A stretch of 64,000 nt of DNA from Aeromicrobium sp. IC_218. GTDB lineage: Bacteria > Actinomycetota > Actinomycetes > Propionibacteriales > Nocardioidaceae. The notes below the pieces were generated by a model. That model was not told the origin of the DNA and ran no database searches. It worked only from the letters and a program-made list of their open reading frames with translations. Shown piece after piece: positions 51,770-62,837 of the stretch. Where the stretch lies: positions 248,001 to 312,000 of the forward strand of contig NZ_SJXM01000001.1 in the NCBI RefSeq assembly GCF_004336805.1, read 5' to 3'. Every line of letters begins with the position of its first letter. Position 1 is the first letter of the stretch. Position numbers and translations under genes: made by a program.

Positions 51770-51775
51770 TAGACT
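51770..51775 (+). promoter_or_regulatory. Candidate -10 element of clpC
   Basis: TAGACT 30 bp upstream of the clpC ATG, which has an AGAGGGGG SD. No clear -35, CIRCE, HAIR or ClgR site was recognised in the 146-bp upstream region. Confidence 0.35.
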
Positions 51776-51805
51776 GACGAGACAAGCCCACCCAGAGGGG
51801 GACGC

Positions 51806-54319
<2,514 letters not shown>

Positions 54320-54329
54320 GTCCCGCCGC

Positions 54330-54366
54330 ACGACGCCCCGCCCGGGTCCCCCGGGCGGGGCGTCGT
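54330..54366. terminator. clpC terminator
   Basis: ACGACGCCCCGCCCGGG (54330-54346) pairs perfectly with 54350-54366 over 17 bp around TCC, 10 bp after the clpC stop. Confidence 0.85.
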
Positions 54367-54393
54367 CGCGTGTGGGGTCGTTCTGCGGGGGCC

Positions 54394-54452
54394 GGGTTTA
54401 CCTGGGGCCCCAGGTAAACCCCACCGCCCCAGGTCTGCAGACCTGGGGCGGT
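54394..54452. repeat. Two adjacent perfect loop-less palindromes (28 and 30 bp)
   Basis: GGGTTTACCTGGGG is followed directly by its reverse complement (54394-54421). One base later ACCGCCCCAGGTCTG is followed directly by its reverse complement (54423-54452). Both are built around ACCTGGGG/CCCCAGGT, which recurs as TCCTGGGG at 54460-54467. Located between convergent clpC and mutY, downstream of the clpC terminator. Confidence 0.85.
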
Positions 54453-54559
54453 CGAGCATTCCTGGGGCCGTGGACGTCCGGGACGCGGGGTGCCTCGTTC
54501 CGACCCCACGCGGCGGGCCCGGGACGCGGTCCGCGGCCGCCGCGGCTGACTTCGGTCGG

Positions 54560-55453
54560 TCAGCGGGGGAGCGCGAACAGGGTGTCGGTGACCGGCTCCA
54601 CCAGGCCGTCCGCCACCAGGCCGTCCAGCGCCCGCTCGCGCTGGGCGTCGTCGGGCCACACCTCGTCCAGGCGTGCCTTGTCGACCGGACCCGGGGCGTC
54701 GCGCAGGACGGCGAGCAGTCGCCCACGGCACTGACGGTCGGTGCCCTCCCACGTCTGCGTCCGGCGGGCCGGGCCGTCGTGCTCGGGGTAGCCGCTCGCG
54801 CGCCAGCGGCACAGGTCGGCGACCGGGCAGGCGGCGCACGTCGGCGACGCGGCGGTGCAGACGATCGCGCCGAGCTCCATCGTCGAGGCCGCCCACACCG
54901 GTGCCCCGTCCTGAGGGAGCAGCTGCTCGGCCCGGCGGCGCTCCGCCGCGGTGACGGACGCCGGCGGGTACTGCTCGCCGCCGACGACGCGGGTGAGGAC
55001 GCGCCGGACGTTCGTGTCGAGCACGGCGTGCCGGCCGCCGTAGGCGAAGGACGCGACCGCGGCCGCGGTGTACGCGCCCACCCCGGGCAGGGCGAGCAGC
55101 GCGTCGAGGTCGCGCGGCACCACACCGTCGTGACGCTCGACGATCGCCTGGGCCGCGGCGTGCAGGCGCAGCGCCCGCCGCGGGTACCCCAGGCGTCCCC
55201 ACGCGCGCACCGCCTCACCGGCCGGCTCGGCCGCGAGGTCGGCGGGCTCCGGCCAGCGGCGGACCCACTGCTCGTAGACCGGCAGGACGCGGACGACGGG
55301 CGTCTGCTGCAGCATCAGCTCGGAGATCATGACGTGCCACGCGGTCGCGTCGTCGCGGCGCCACGGCAGGTCGCGCGCGGCGTGCGCGAACCAGTCGGCG
55401 AGCCGTTCGTGCAGCTCTGTGACGAGGGAGGCGGGGAACGCGGCGGCGGTCAT
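54560..55453 (-). CDS. mutY: A/G-specific adenine DNA glycosylase
   Basis: Removes adenine opposite 8-oxoguanine. 297 residues: ISELMLQQTPVVRVLPVYEQW (~43-63), helix-hairpin-helix LPGVGAYTAAAVASFAYG (~122-139), catalytic Asp in AVLDTNVRRVLTRV, and the iron-sulfur ligands CTAASPTCAACPVADLC (C-x6-C-x2-C-x5-C). The C-terminal NUDIX-like domain is absent or truncated compared with E. coli MutY (350 residues), as is common in actinobacteria. Same clpC-mutY-disA-radA order as in mycobacteria. Confidence 0.95.
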   Translation of the reverse strand: MTAAAFPASLVTELHERLADWFAHAARDLPWRRDDATAWHVMISELMLQQTPVVRVLPVYEQWVRRWPEPADLAAEPAGEAVRAWGRLGYPRRALRLHAAAQAIVERHDGVVPRDLDALLALPGVGAYTAAAVASFAYGGRHAVLDTNVRRVLTRVVGGEQYPPASVTAAERRRAEQLLPQDGAPVWAASTMELGAIVCTAASPTCAACPVADLCRWRASGYPEHDGPARRTQTWEGTDRQCRGRLLAVLRDAPGPVDKARLDEVWPDDAQRERALDGLVADGLVEPVTDTLFALPR

Positions 55454-55487
55454 GGCGCGTCGAGTCTGTCACGCCGGTCCCAGCGGT

Positions 55488-55493
55488 TACCGT
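55488..55493 (+). promoter_or_regulatory. -10 element (leaderless type) for the anchored protein gene
   Basis: TACCGT, 6 nt, then GTG 55500 with no SD; 34 bp from the divergent mutY start. Confidence 0.45.
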
Positions 55494-55499
55494 ACGGTC

Positions 55500-56324
55500 G
55501 TGAGTCGTCTGTCGCCTGCCATCTACTGGCGCCGGCGTCTGCTGGTGCTGGCGGCGGTGTTCCTGCTCGGCTGGGTGGTCAGCACCCTCGTCCAGGGCGA
55601 CGACACCGAGTCCGCCGCCCCCGCGCCGCAGCCGTCCGCCCCCGCGACCTCGGACGCGCCGCAGACGCCCGCCACCTCGGCCACGCCCGACACCGCGCCG
55701 TCCCCGTCGCTGGACACCGCCGCCCAGGTGAGCGTGAGCTCGGCGGACGAGGAGTGCGACCCGTCGACCGTGCGCATCCAGCCCAGCGTGCCCCGCGGGC
55801 AGCAGGCCGGCGAGCAGCTCCGGGTCGACTTCGCGGTCAGCACGACCGCCGAGAAGCCGTGCACCCTGAAGGCCAAGGAGCGCCAGACGCTCGTCGTGGT
55901 CAGCTCCGGCGACTCCACCGTGTGGGACTCCAGCGTCTGCTCGAGCGCCGTCATCGCCGCGCCCGTCCGGCTGTCGCCGGGCTGGGTCACCCTGGCCCGC
56001 GGCGCCGCCGGCAACCTCTCCGAGAGCGCGTGCGCGCGCGGCTACGGCTTCCGCTACGCCGGCACGTTCCAGGTGCGGGCGGCGCTGCTCGGCGGCGAGC
56101 CGTCCGAGGCGACCTTCCGGCTCGGCGGCCTGACGAAGGCCCAGGCCGACGCGAAGGCCCGGGCCGAGGCGCGCAAGAAGGCGCTGGCGGAGAAGAAGGC
56201 CAAGGAGGAGCGCCGCAAGGCGCGGGCCGAGCAGAAGAAGGCCGAGCAGGAGGCGAAGCGCATCGCGGAGGAGCGTCGTCGGGCCGCCCAGGCGACGCCG
56301 AGCGTCACCCCGCCGGCGGGCTGA
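55500..56324 (+). CDS. Membrane-anchored extracytoplasmic protein with charged C-terminal helix
   Basis: 274 residues. One membrane anchor (~12-31), a Pro/Ser/Thr-rich linker (~35-78), a beta domain with four Cys (EECDPS, KPCTLK, SSVCSSA, ESACARG; ~83-205) and a long Lys/Glu/Ala-rich helix or coiled coil (AQADAKARAEARKKALAEKK..., ~215-262). I recall this layout in actinobacterial proteins next to disA/mutY, of unknown function (memory, not a search). The GTG start follows TACCGT by 6 nt, suggesting a leaderless mRNA. Ends 3 bp before the convergent disA stop. Confidence 0.7.
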   Translation: MSRLSPAIYWRRRLLVLAAVFLLGWVVSTLVQGDDTESAAPAPQPSAPATSDAPQTPATSATPDTAPSPSLDTAAQVSVSSADEECDPSTVRIQPSVPRGQQAGEQLRVDFAVSTTAEKPCTLKAKERQTLVVVSSGDSTVWDSSVCSSAVIAAPVRLSPGWVTLARGAAGNLSESACARGYGFRYAGTFQVRAALLGGEPSEATFRLGGLTKAQADAKARAEARKKALAEKKAKEERRKARAEQKKAEQEAKRIAEERRRAAQATPSVTPPAG

Positions 56325-56327
56325 GCC

Positions 56328-57419
56328 TCAGACGTACCGCTCGAGGATGCTGGACTCCGCCAGGCGGGACAGCCCCTCGCGGACGCTGCGGGCCCGCAGG
56401 TCGCCGACGCCCTCGACGATCTGCAGGTCCTCCATGCTGGCCGCCAGCAGCTTCTGCAGGGAGCCGAAGTGGTCGACCAGGCGGTCGACGACGGTGCCGG
56501 GCAGGCGCGGGACGCGCGCGAGCAGGCGGAAGCCGCGTGGCGCGAGCGCGTTGTCGAGCGAGTCCTCGGTGCCGATGCGCATGGCGCGGGCGACCTTGCC
56601 CAGGTCGACCAGGGCGCTGGAGTCGATGGCCGCCATCTCGGTCAGCACGTCCTCGGTGCTGCGGCTGCGGCGTCCGCTCGGCTGGTAGTCGCGCACGAGC
56701 AGCTCGCGCTCGGTGTCGACGCCACTGATGAGCTCCTCGAGCTGCAGGGCGAGCAGGCGGCCGTCGGTGCCGAGCTCCAGCACGTACGTGTCGATCTCGC
56801 CGGCGATGCGGCTGACCATCTCCAGGCGCTGGGCGACCGCGGCGACGTCGCGGACGGTGACGAGGTCCTCGATCTCGAGCGCGGACAGCGCGTCGGTGAC
56901 CTCGTCGAGGCGGGTGCGGTAGCGCTCGAGCGTGGCCAGGGCCTGGTTGGCCCGGGCGATGACGACGCTGGCGTCCTCGAGCACGTAGCGGGTGTCGTCG
57001 AGGTAGAGCGCGATGATGTGCATCGAGGCCGACACCGAGATGACCGGGACGCCCGTCTGACGGGCCACGCGGTCGGCGGTGCGGTGACGCGTGCCGGACT
57101 CCTCGGTGGGGATCGACGGGTCGGGCATGAGGTGCACGGCGGCCCGGATGATGCGGCTGGCGTCCTTGTCGAGGATGATCGCGCCGTCCATCTTGGCCAG
57201 CTCGCGCAGGCCGGTGGCGGTGAACGGCACGTCGAGCGCGAACCCACCGGTGGACAGCGCCTCGACCTGGCGGTCGCCGCCCACGACCACGAGCGCACCG
57301 GTGCGACCACGCAGGATGCGCTCCAGCCCCTCGCGCAGCGCGGTGCCGGGGGCGACGGCGGCGAGGGTGGCGCGCAGGCGGGCCTCGGTGGCGTCGCCGG
57401 TGCGGTCAAGGGTTGCCAT
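56328..57419 (-). CDS. disA: DNA integrity scanning diadenylate cyclase DisA
   Basis: Makes cyclic di-AMP from ATP and is inhibited by branched DNA. 363 residues from ATG 57419. The DAC domain (~20-150) has the active-site DGAIIL and RHRTA motifs. A coiled helical spine (~150-285) follows, then a C-terminal helix-hairpin-helix DNA-binding region (LQIVEGVGDLRARSVREGL). Downstream of radA by 38 bp, the standard pairing; in mycobacteria and Bacillus RadA modulates DisA. Confidence 0.96.
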   Translation of the reverse strand: MATLDRTGDATEARLRATLAAVAPGTALREGLERILRGRTGALVVVGGDRQVEALSTGGFALDVPFTATGLRELAKMDGAIILDKDASRIIRAAVHLMPDPSIPTEESGTRHRTADRVARQTGVPVISVSASMHIIALYLDDTRYVLEDASVVIARANQALATLERYRTRLDEVTDALSALEIEDLVTVRDVAAVAQRLEMVSRIAGEIDTYVLELGTDGRLLALQLEELISGVDTERELLVRDYQPSGRRSRSTEDVLTEMAAIDSSALVDLGKVARAMRIGTEDSLDNALAPRGFRLLARVPRLPGTVVDRLVDHFGSLQKLLAASMEDLQIVEGVGDLRARSVREGLSRLAESSILERYV

Positions 57420-57457
57420 GGGCGGGGCCTTTGCTGACGTGCGTGGGTCGGTCGGGG

Positions 57458-58840
57458 TCAGTCTAGGGCGCGCAGCCTCGGCGCCGGTGCCGTAGCGAGA
57501 ACTCCGAGAGCCTGCTCCACCGAGCTCACCGTGAGGGTGGTCATGCCGGGCACGTCGGGACGCAGCCCGCCGGCCGGGACGACCGCTCGCCGGAAGCCGA
57601 TGCGGGCCGCCTCGCGCAGCCGCGTCTCGAGGCTGGCGACCGGTCGGACCTCGCCGGCCAGGCCGACCTCGCCGAGCACGACGACGTCCGAGGGGACGGT
57701 GAGGCCGCTGACGCCGGAGGCCGCCGCGAGGGCGAGCGCGAGGTCGACGGCCGGCTCGGCGAGCCGGGCGCCGCCGACCGTGGCGGCGTAGAAGTCCTGC
57801 TTGCCCAGCGGCATGCCGCAGTGCTTGGTGAGGACGGCCAGGATCATCGCCATGCGCGAGGAGTCGACGCCGGACGTCGTGCGCCGCGGCGACGGCGCGT
57901 TCGTCTCGACGGTGAGCGCCTGCACCTCGGCGAGCAGCGCGCGGCGTCCCTCGAGCGTCACCGTGACGCAGGTGCCCGGCACGGGCTGGGCGTGCCGCGA
58001 CACGAACAGCCCGGTGGGGTCGGGCACCTCGACCAGACCGCCGTCGCCGAGGTCGAAGCAGCCGATCTCGTCGACCGGGCCGAACCGGTTCTTGATCGCG
58101 CGCAGCAGGCGCAGGCGCGAGTGCCGGTCGCCCTCGAACTGCAGCACGACGTCGACCAGGTGCTCGAGCACGCGCGGACCGGCGACCGAGCCGTCCTTGG
58201 TGACGTGGCCGACGAGCAGGGTGCCGATGTTCTCGCGCTTGGCCAGCTGGATGACCGCGGACGCGACCTCGCGCACCTGGGTGACGCCACCGGGCACGCC
58301 CTCGACGTCGGACGAGCCGATGGTCTGCACCGAGTCGACGATGAGCAGCGTCGGGCCGACCTGCTCGACGTGGGTCAGCAGCGCCCCGAGGTCGGTCTCG
58401 GCGGCCAGGTAGAGCTCGTCGTGCACCGCGCCGGTGCGCTCGGCGCGCAGCCGCACCTGGGCCGCGGACTCCTCGCCCGAGACGTACAGGACGCGCTCGC
58501 CGGTGCGGGCCCAGCGAGCCGCCGTCTCGAGCAGCAGCGTGGACTTGCCGACGCCGGGCTCGCCGGCCAGCAGCAGCACCGCGCCGGGCACCATGCCGCC
58601 GCCGAGCACGCGGTCGAGCTCGGTGAGGCCGGTGGTGACCGCCGCGGACGCCTCGACGTCGATCTGCGAGATCGGCCGGGCCGGGCTGCTCACCGGGGCG
58701 GCCTTGGTGCGGACGGCCGGCTGGGCGCCCTGGACGTCGACCGTGCCCCAGGCCTGGCACTCGCCGCAGCGGCCGACCCACTTGGGCGTCGTCCACCCGC
58801 ACTCGGCGCAGACGTAGGTCGGTCGAGCGGTCTTGGCCAT
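57458..58840 (-). CDS. radA: DNA repair protein RadA (Sms)
   Basis: Branch-migration helicase in recombinational repair. 460 residues from ATG 58840: N-terminal zinc ribbon [21 protein letters not shown] (C-x2-C ... C-x2-C), Walker [12 protein letters not shown], RadA-specific KNRFGP motif ([13 protein letters not shown]), and a C-terminal Lon-like domain ([23 protein letters not shown]). First gene of the radA-disA unit. Confidence 0.97.
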   Translation of the reverse strand: MAKTARPTYVCAECGWTTPKWVGRCGECQAWGTVDVQGAQPAVRTKAAPVSSPARPISQIDVEASAAVTTGLTELDRVLGGGMVPGAVLLLAGEPGVGKSTLLLETAARWARTGERVLYVSGEESAAQVRLRAERTGAVHDELYLAAETDLGALLTHVEQVGPTLLIVDSVQTIGSSDVEGVPGGVTQVREVASAVIQLAKRENIGTLLVGHVTKDGSVAGPRVLEHLVDVVLQFEGDRHSRLRLLRAIKNRFGPVDEIGCFDLGDGGLVEVPDPTGLFVSRHAQPVPGTCVTVTLEGRRALLAEVQALTVETNAPSPRRTTSGVDSSRMAMILAVLTKHCGMPLGKQDFYAATVGGARLAEPAVDLALALAAASGVSGLTVPSDVVVLGEVGLAGEVRPVASLETRLREAARIGFRRAVVPAGGLRPDVPGMTTLTVSSVEQALGVLATAPAPRLRALD

Positions 58841-58964
58841 GGGCGCCACCCTAGGTCGTCGCACCGACAGGACCGGCACCGTGCTGCGCGCCGGGCTCGT
58901 CGTTAGCCTGGCAAGCGGGGGAGGAGCACCGCCCCCGACCCGCCGACAGGAACGAGGCAGCAGC

Positions 58965-60065
58965 ATGCAGCAGGTCAAGGCCGTCGTGGTCAAGCGCAAG
59001 GACGCCCCCGTGGAGCTCGTCACGATCAACGTCCCGGACCCGGGCCCGGGCGAAGCGGTGGTGAAGATCCAGACCTGCGGGGTGTGCCACACCGACCTGC
59101 ACTACAAGCAGGGCGGCATCAACGACGAGTTCCCGTTCCTGCTCGGCCACGAGGCCGCGGGCGTCGTCGAGGCGGTCGGTCCGGACGTCACCGGCGTCGC
59201 GCCGGGTGACTTCGTCGTCCTCAACTGGCGCGCGGTGTGCGGCGAGTGCCGGGCGTGCAGGCGCGGCGACCTGCAGTACTGCTTCAACACCCACAACGCG
59301 ACGCAGCGGATGACGCTCGAGGACGGCACCGAGCTCACGCCCGCCCTAGGCATCGGCGCCTTCGCCGAGAAGACCCTCGTCGCCGCCGGCCAGTGCACGA
59401 AGGTCGACCCCGAGGCCCGCGCGGCCGCCGTCGGCCTGCTCGGCTGCGGCGTCATGGCCGGCATCGGCGCGGCGATCAACACTGGTGCGCTCACCCGCGG
59501 ACGCAGCGCGGCGGTGATCGGCTGCGGCGGCGTCGGCGTGGCCGCGGTGGCGGGCGCGGCGCTGGCGGGCGCGAGCCCGGTCATCGCGGTCGACATCGAC
59601 GCCAAGAAGCTCGAGAAGGCCCGCGAGCTGGGCGCCACCCACGTCGTCGACTCCTCGCAGGAGGATCCGGTCGAGGCGATCAAGCGCATCTGCGCCGAGA
59701 CGTACGAGGGCGCCGAGGGCGCGGACGTCGTGATCGAGGCGGTCGGACGTCCCGAGACCTGGAAGCAGGCGTTCTACGCGCGCGACCTGGCCGGCGTCCT
59801 CGTGCTCGTGGGCGTCCCGACGCCGGACATGGCCGTGCCCGAGATCCCGCTCATCGACGTCTTCGGACGCGGCGGGGCGCTCAAGTCCAGCTGGTACGGC
59901 GACTGCCTGCCGTCGCGCGACTTCCCGATGCTGGTCGACCTGTACCGCCAGGGCCGGCTCGACCTGGACGCGTTCGTCACCGAGGAGGTCGGCCTGGACG
60001 ACGTCGAGGCGTCGTTCGAGCGGATGCACCACGGCGACGTGCTGCGCTCGGTGGTGGTGCTCTGA
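58965..60065 (+). CDS. mscR: S-(hydroxymethyl)mycothiol dehydrogenase (mycothiol-dependent formaldehyde dehydrogenase)
   Basis: 366 residues, zinc MDR family. Catalytic zinc ligands [11 protein letters not shown] (Cys ~37) and LGHEAAGVV; structural zinc [18 protein letters not shown] fold [14 protein letters not shown]. Oxidises the formaldehyde-mycothiol adduct and may reduce S-nitrosomycothiol (MscR/AdhE2 type). Restricted to mycothiol-producing actinobacteria, which supports the taxonomic call. TGATG overlap with an MBL hydrolase, the partner arrangement seen in mycobacteria (Rv2259-Rv2260 type). Confidence 0.92.
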   Translation: MQQVKAVVVKRKDAPVELVTINVPDPGPGEAVVKIQTCGVCHTDLHYKQGGINDEFPFLLGHEAAGVVEAVGPDVTGVAPGDFVVLNWRAVCGECRACRRGDLQYCFNTHNATQRMTLEDGTELTPALGIGAFAEKTLVAAGQCTKVDPEARAAAVGLLGCGVMAGIGAAINTGALTRGRSAAVIGCGGVGVAAVAGAALAGASPVIAVDIDAKKLEKARELGATHVVDSSQEDPVEAIKRICAETYEGAEGADVVIEAVGRPETWKQAFYARDLAGVLVLVGVPTPDMAVPEIPLIDVFGRGGALKSSWYGDCLPSRDFPMLVDLYRQGRLDLDAFVTEEVGLDDVEASFERMHHGDVLRSVVVL

Positions 60066-60679
60066 TGGCGGCGCGCCTCGACCACGGCGTCGTCTCGGGC
60101 ACGTTCAGCCTGGACGGCGAGACGTTCGACGTCGACAACAACGTCTGGGTGGTCGGTGACGACGCCGAGTGCGTGGTCGTCGACGCCCCGCACGACGTCG
60201 ACGCGATCATGGCGGTCGTCGGCGACCGGGCCGTGCGGGCGATCGTCTGCACCCACGCCCACGACGACCACGTGCGTGTGGCTCCGGCGCTGCGCGAGCG
60301 CACCGGGGCGCCGATCCTGCTGCACCCCGACGAGCGTCCGCTGTGGGAGCTGACCCACGGCACCGACGTCGCGTGGGACGCCGACCTGGTCGACGGGCAG
60401 GTGCTCGAGATCGCCGGCACCCGCCTGCAGGTGCTGCACACGCCGGGCCACGCACCGGGCGCGGTGTGCCTCTACGCGCCCGACCTCGGCTGCGTGCTCA
60501 CCGGAGACACCCTGTTCCAGGGCGGCCCGGGTGCGACCGGCCGCTCGTTCTCGGACCGGTCCACGCTCGAGGCGTCCATCCGCGCCAGCCTGTTCGTGCT
60601 GCCGGACGACACGGTGGTGCACACCGGCCACGGCGACGACACGACGATCGGCGCCGAGAAGGCCGGGCTGGACGGCTAG
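60065..60679 (+). CDS. Metallo-beta-lactamase-fold hydrolase in the mycothiol formaldehyde operon
   Basis: 204 residues with the MBL motifs THAHDDHVRVAP (HxHxDH), HTPGHAPGAVCLYAP, LTGDTLFQGGPGATGRSFSD and a final HTGHGDDTTIG. Coupled by TGATG to mscR. Probably hydrolyses the S-formylmycothiol product to formate, by analogy with glutathione systems (inference). Its stop overlaps the stop of the convergent VOC gene within CTAG. Confidence 0.88.
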   Translation: MAARLDHGVVSGTFSLDGETFDVDNNVWVVGDDAECVVVDAPHDVDAIMAVVGDRAVRAIVCTHAHDDHVRVAPALRERTGAPILLHPDERPLWELTHGTDVAWDADLVDGQVLEIAGTRLQVLHTPGHAPGAVCLYAPDLGCVLTGDTLFQGGPGATGRSFSDRSTLEASIRASLFVLPDDTVVHTGHGDDTTIGAEKAGLDG

Positions 60680-61314
60680 AGCCGCACCTCGCCCGAGGGG
60701 GTGCGCAGGCGGGCTGCCTGGATGCCGGGCAGCCCGTTCGGCGCCACCCACTCGACGGCGATCTCCTCGAGCGCGTCCAGCGCCGGCTCGCCGAGCCAGC
60801 CGGTGACGCGCTCGGGGGAGCCGGCGATCTCGAGCGCGAGCAGCTCGGCCTGCGGCTGGCCGTCGCGCGAGGGGTGCTCGTCGGCCGGGCTCTCCCAGCT
60901 CACGACGAACGGCAGCTGCGGGTCGGCGGTGGTGCCGCGGACGCCGATCTGCTGCCACTGCAGGTTGTAGCCGTCCGGACGGTGCCGGTTGCCGGGCACC
61001 GCGTGACGTCCGATGCGCTGCTCGACCGGCTTGATGTCGTCGACCGCGACGACCCAGCCGAGCCAGCCGCCGCCGGCCTCGGAGCGGGCCCGCACGGCCT
61101 GCCCGAACGGCGCCTTGTCGGACGCGGGGTGGTCGAGCACCTCCACGACCTCCACGTAGTGGCCGTGGGCCAGCGGGAGGATCGCGTTGCGGGTGCCGAA
61201 GCGGGGGTGGACGCCGCCGTCGACGAACGTCACGCCGAGCTGCTCGGCAAGGCGGGCCGTGGTGGCGGCGAGTCCGTCGGGTCCGGCGGCGAACGACAGG
61301 TGGTCCAGGCGCAT
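60676..61314 (-). CDS. VOC/glyoxalase-like domain protein
   Basis: 212 residues, glyoxalase-like (PF13468 style): MRLDHLSFAAGPDGLAATTARLAEQLGVTF at the N-terminus, FGTRNAILPLAHGHYVEVVEVLDHP (~42-66) and a second half with LLALEIAGSPERV. His and Glu residues at strand ends could bind a metal. Function unknown. No SD at ATG 61314. Confidence 0.8.
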   Translation of the reverse strand: MRLDHLSFAAGPDGLAATTARLAEQLGVTFVDGGVHPRFGTRNAILPLAHGHYVEVVEVLDHPASDKAPFGQAVRARSEAGGGWLGWVVAVDDIKPVEQRIGRHAVPGNRHRPDGYNLQWQQIGVRGTTADPQLPFVVSWESPADEHPSRDGQPQAELLALEIAGSPERVTGWLGEPALDALEEIAVEWVAPNGLPGIQAARLRTPSGEVRL

Positions 61315-61386
61315 GCAGACATGGTGACCTGCGTCATCCGGGTTCCGGAACTCAGGTCCGCCTTGTCTTGACATTCGGTAGGAATC

Positions 61387-61401
61387 TATCGAAACTCGAT
61401 A
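61387..61401. promoter_or_regulatory. Inverted repeat abutting the DUF2975 start (candidate operator)
   Basis: TATCGA-AAC-TCGATA, perfect 6-3-6, ends 1 nt before the ATG at 61403. TTGACA lies at 61368-61373. The XRE protein encoded downstream is the likely binder (autoregulation), by inference. With the ATG so close, the mRNA may be leaderless. Confidence 0.5.
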
Positions 61402-61402
61402 C

Positions 61403-61900
61403 ATGACGTTCTTGCCTCGCTTCGTGGTGCTCGCCCTGCGCGTGCTGCTCGCGCTCACCCTCGTCGGCCTCGTGCTCGGGCTGGTGATGTCCGTGCCCGG
61501 CCAGATCTTCGGCGGCCCGGACGACGGCGACCTGAGCCCGGTGCGCTGGCCGGTGTTCCTGGCGCTCGAGGTCGGCGTCCTGTGCCTCATGGTGATCGTC
61601 GTGTGCACCTGGCGGCTGCTGTCGATGGTGCAGGCCGACCGGATCTTCAGCCGCGACGCCTTCCGCTGGGTCGACGCGATCGTGTGGGCTGCGGTCGGTG
61701 GCTGGCTGTGCATGGTGACCATCGCCGGCACCGTGGGCGTCTTCCTGTACGTCACGCCGGAGCTGCGTGACCCGGGGCTGCCGCTGCTGCTCGGCGGGCT
61801 GTCGGTCGCGTCCGGTGGCGTGGTGCTGCTGCTCGTCGTGATGCGGGCCCTGCTGTGCCAGGCGACGACGCTGCGCTCGGACATGGACGCGGTGATCTGA
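61403..61900 (+). CDS. DUF2975 membrane protein
   Basis: 165 residues, four predicted helices (~6-28, 48-70, 88-112, 122-148), with FSRDAFRWVDAIVWAAVGGW, the typical DUF2975 loop. Such proteins are usually coupled to a small XRE regulator (YozG type), as here by a TGATG overlap. Role unknown. Confidence 0.85.
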   Translation: MTFLPRFVVLALRVLLALTLVGLVLGLVMSVPGQIFGGPDDGDLSPVRWPVFLALEVGVLCLMVIVVCTWRLLSMVQADRIFSRDAFRWVDAIVWAAVGGWLCMVTIAGTVGVFLYVTPELRDPGLPLLLGGLSVASGGVVLLLVVMRALLCQATTLRSDMDAVI

Positions 61901-62106
61901 TGGCGATCGTCGTGCGGCTCGACGTCGAGCTGGCGAAGCGCAAGATGAGCGTGGGCGAGTTCGCCGACGCGGTCGGACTGACGCCGGCCAACGTCGCGGT
62001 GCTCAAGAACGGACGTGCCAAGGCCGTCCGGTTCAGCACGCTCGAGGCGATCTGCCGCGTCCTGGACTGCCAGCCCGGCGACATCCTCGAGCACGTCCCT
62101 GACTGA
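61900..62106 (+). CDS. XRE-family helix-turn-helix regulator (YozG-like)
   Basis: 68 residues, a single HTH_26/XRE domain: LDVELAKRKMSVGEFADAVGLTPANVAVLKNGRAKAVRFSTLEAICRVLDCQPGDIL. ATG 61900 is coupled to the DUF2975 stop (TGATG). Likely autoregulator through TATCGA-n3-TCGATA upstream of the pair. Confidence 0.88.
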   Translation: MAIVVRLDVELAKRKMSVGEFADAVGLTPANVAVLKNGRAKAVRFSTLEAICRVLDCQPGDILEHVPD

Positions 62107-62178
62107 GGGACTGGTTTACCACGGCTGGGGAGATGTGCAATACCAAAAGGTTCCGAGACTAGTCAAGACATCTACGTG

Positions 62179-62196
62179 ACTTCTCAGGAAGTTTTT
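62179..62196. terminator. Weak hairpin with T-run
   Basis: ACTTC-TCAG-GAAGT (5-bp stem) followed by TTTT, in an AT-richer 100-bp gap between the XRE gene and the next membrane protein. Only 13 bp before ATG 62209, so it could also lie in that gene's leader. Confidence 0.3.
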
Positions 62197-62208
62197 CGTT
62201 AGTCCGGT

Positions 62209-62754
62209 ATGAGCAACCACGGAAACACCACCCGGCACGACCACGACACGAGGCGCGCCAACCCGATGGGGGCTTACGTCACCACCGTCGGCGCGCTGAT
62301 CTTCCTGATCGCCACCTTCCTGGCCTGGATCCAGACCGACGACAAGAGCTTCAGCGGCTACGAGGCCGATACCGTCATCCCGTTCACCGCGTACCTGGGC
62401 ATCGGCTTCGCCGCCGCCCTGCTGTACGCCGCCAAGCGTGCGACGCGTCGCCAGCACCGCGGGCTCTCGCTGTCCTCGATGGCGGCCGGCATCGCCGCCA
62501 CGGGCCTGGCCCTGTCCTACCTGTTCGAGGTTCCCGGCGGAGCCGAGCGCAAGGCCGGCTTCGACACCGAGATCGGCGTGTACGTCGGTCTGGTCGGGGC
62601 CCTGGTCTGGGCCATCGGCTCGTTCCTGCTGGCCAAGGAGCCGGAGGGTGACATCGAGCGCACGCACGTCGACACCCACGTCGACGCCCGGGGCACGACG
62701 CACGCCACCGAGCACCACGGCGACCACCGTTCGACCGGCACCGCCGGCAACTGA
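62209..62754 (+). CDS. Hypothetical four-helix membrane protein with His-rich tail
   Basis: 181 residues: a His-rich N-terminus (MSNHGNTTRHDHDTRR), four helices (~22-42, 58-75, 88-108, 120-143) and a C-terminal hydrophilic tail with repeated DTHVDARGTTHATEHHGDH. His/Asp/Glu-rich ends suggest possible metal contact, not proven. No family recognised. Followed by a strong terminator. Confidence 0.65.
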   Translation: MSNHGNTTRHDHDTRRANPMGAYVTTVGALIFLIATFLAWIQTDDKSFSGYEADTVIPFTAYLGIGFAAALLYAAKRATRRQHRGLSLSSMAAGIAATGLALSYLFEVPGGAERKAGFDTEIGVYVGLVGALVWAIGSFLLAKEPEGDIERTHVDTHVDARGTTHATEHHGDHRSTGTAGN

Positions 62755-62765
62755 CCTCGGTCCCA

Positions 62766-62801
62766 CGAAGGACGCCTGCCTCTCGGGGCAGGCGTCCTTC
62801 G
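62766..62801. terminator. Hairpin terminator
   Basis: CGAAGGACGCCTGCC (62766-62780) pairs perfectly with 62787-62801 over 15 bp around TCTCGG, 12 bp after the preceding stop. Confidence 0.85.
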
Positions 62802-62837
62802 CGCGTCCAGCCCTCCACCGTCGGGTGGTCCCGTTCC

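Noticed and set aside
51660-51805. CIRCE, HAIR or ClgR-type heat-shock operator upstream of clpC
   Set aside because: No sequence close to the consensus of these operators could be found.
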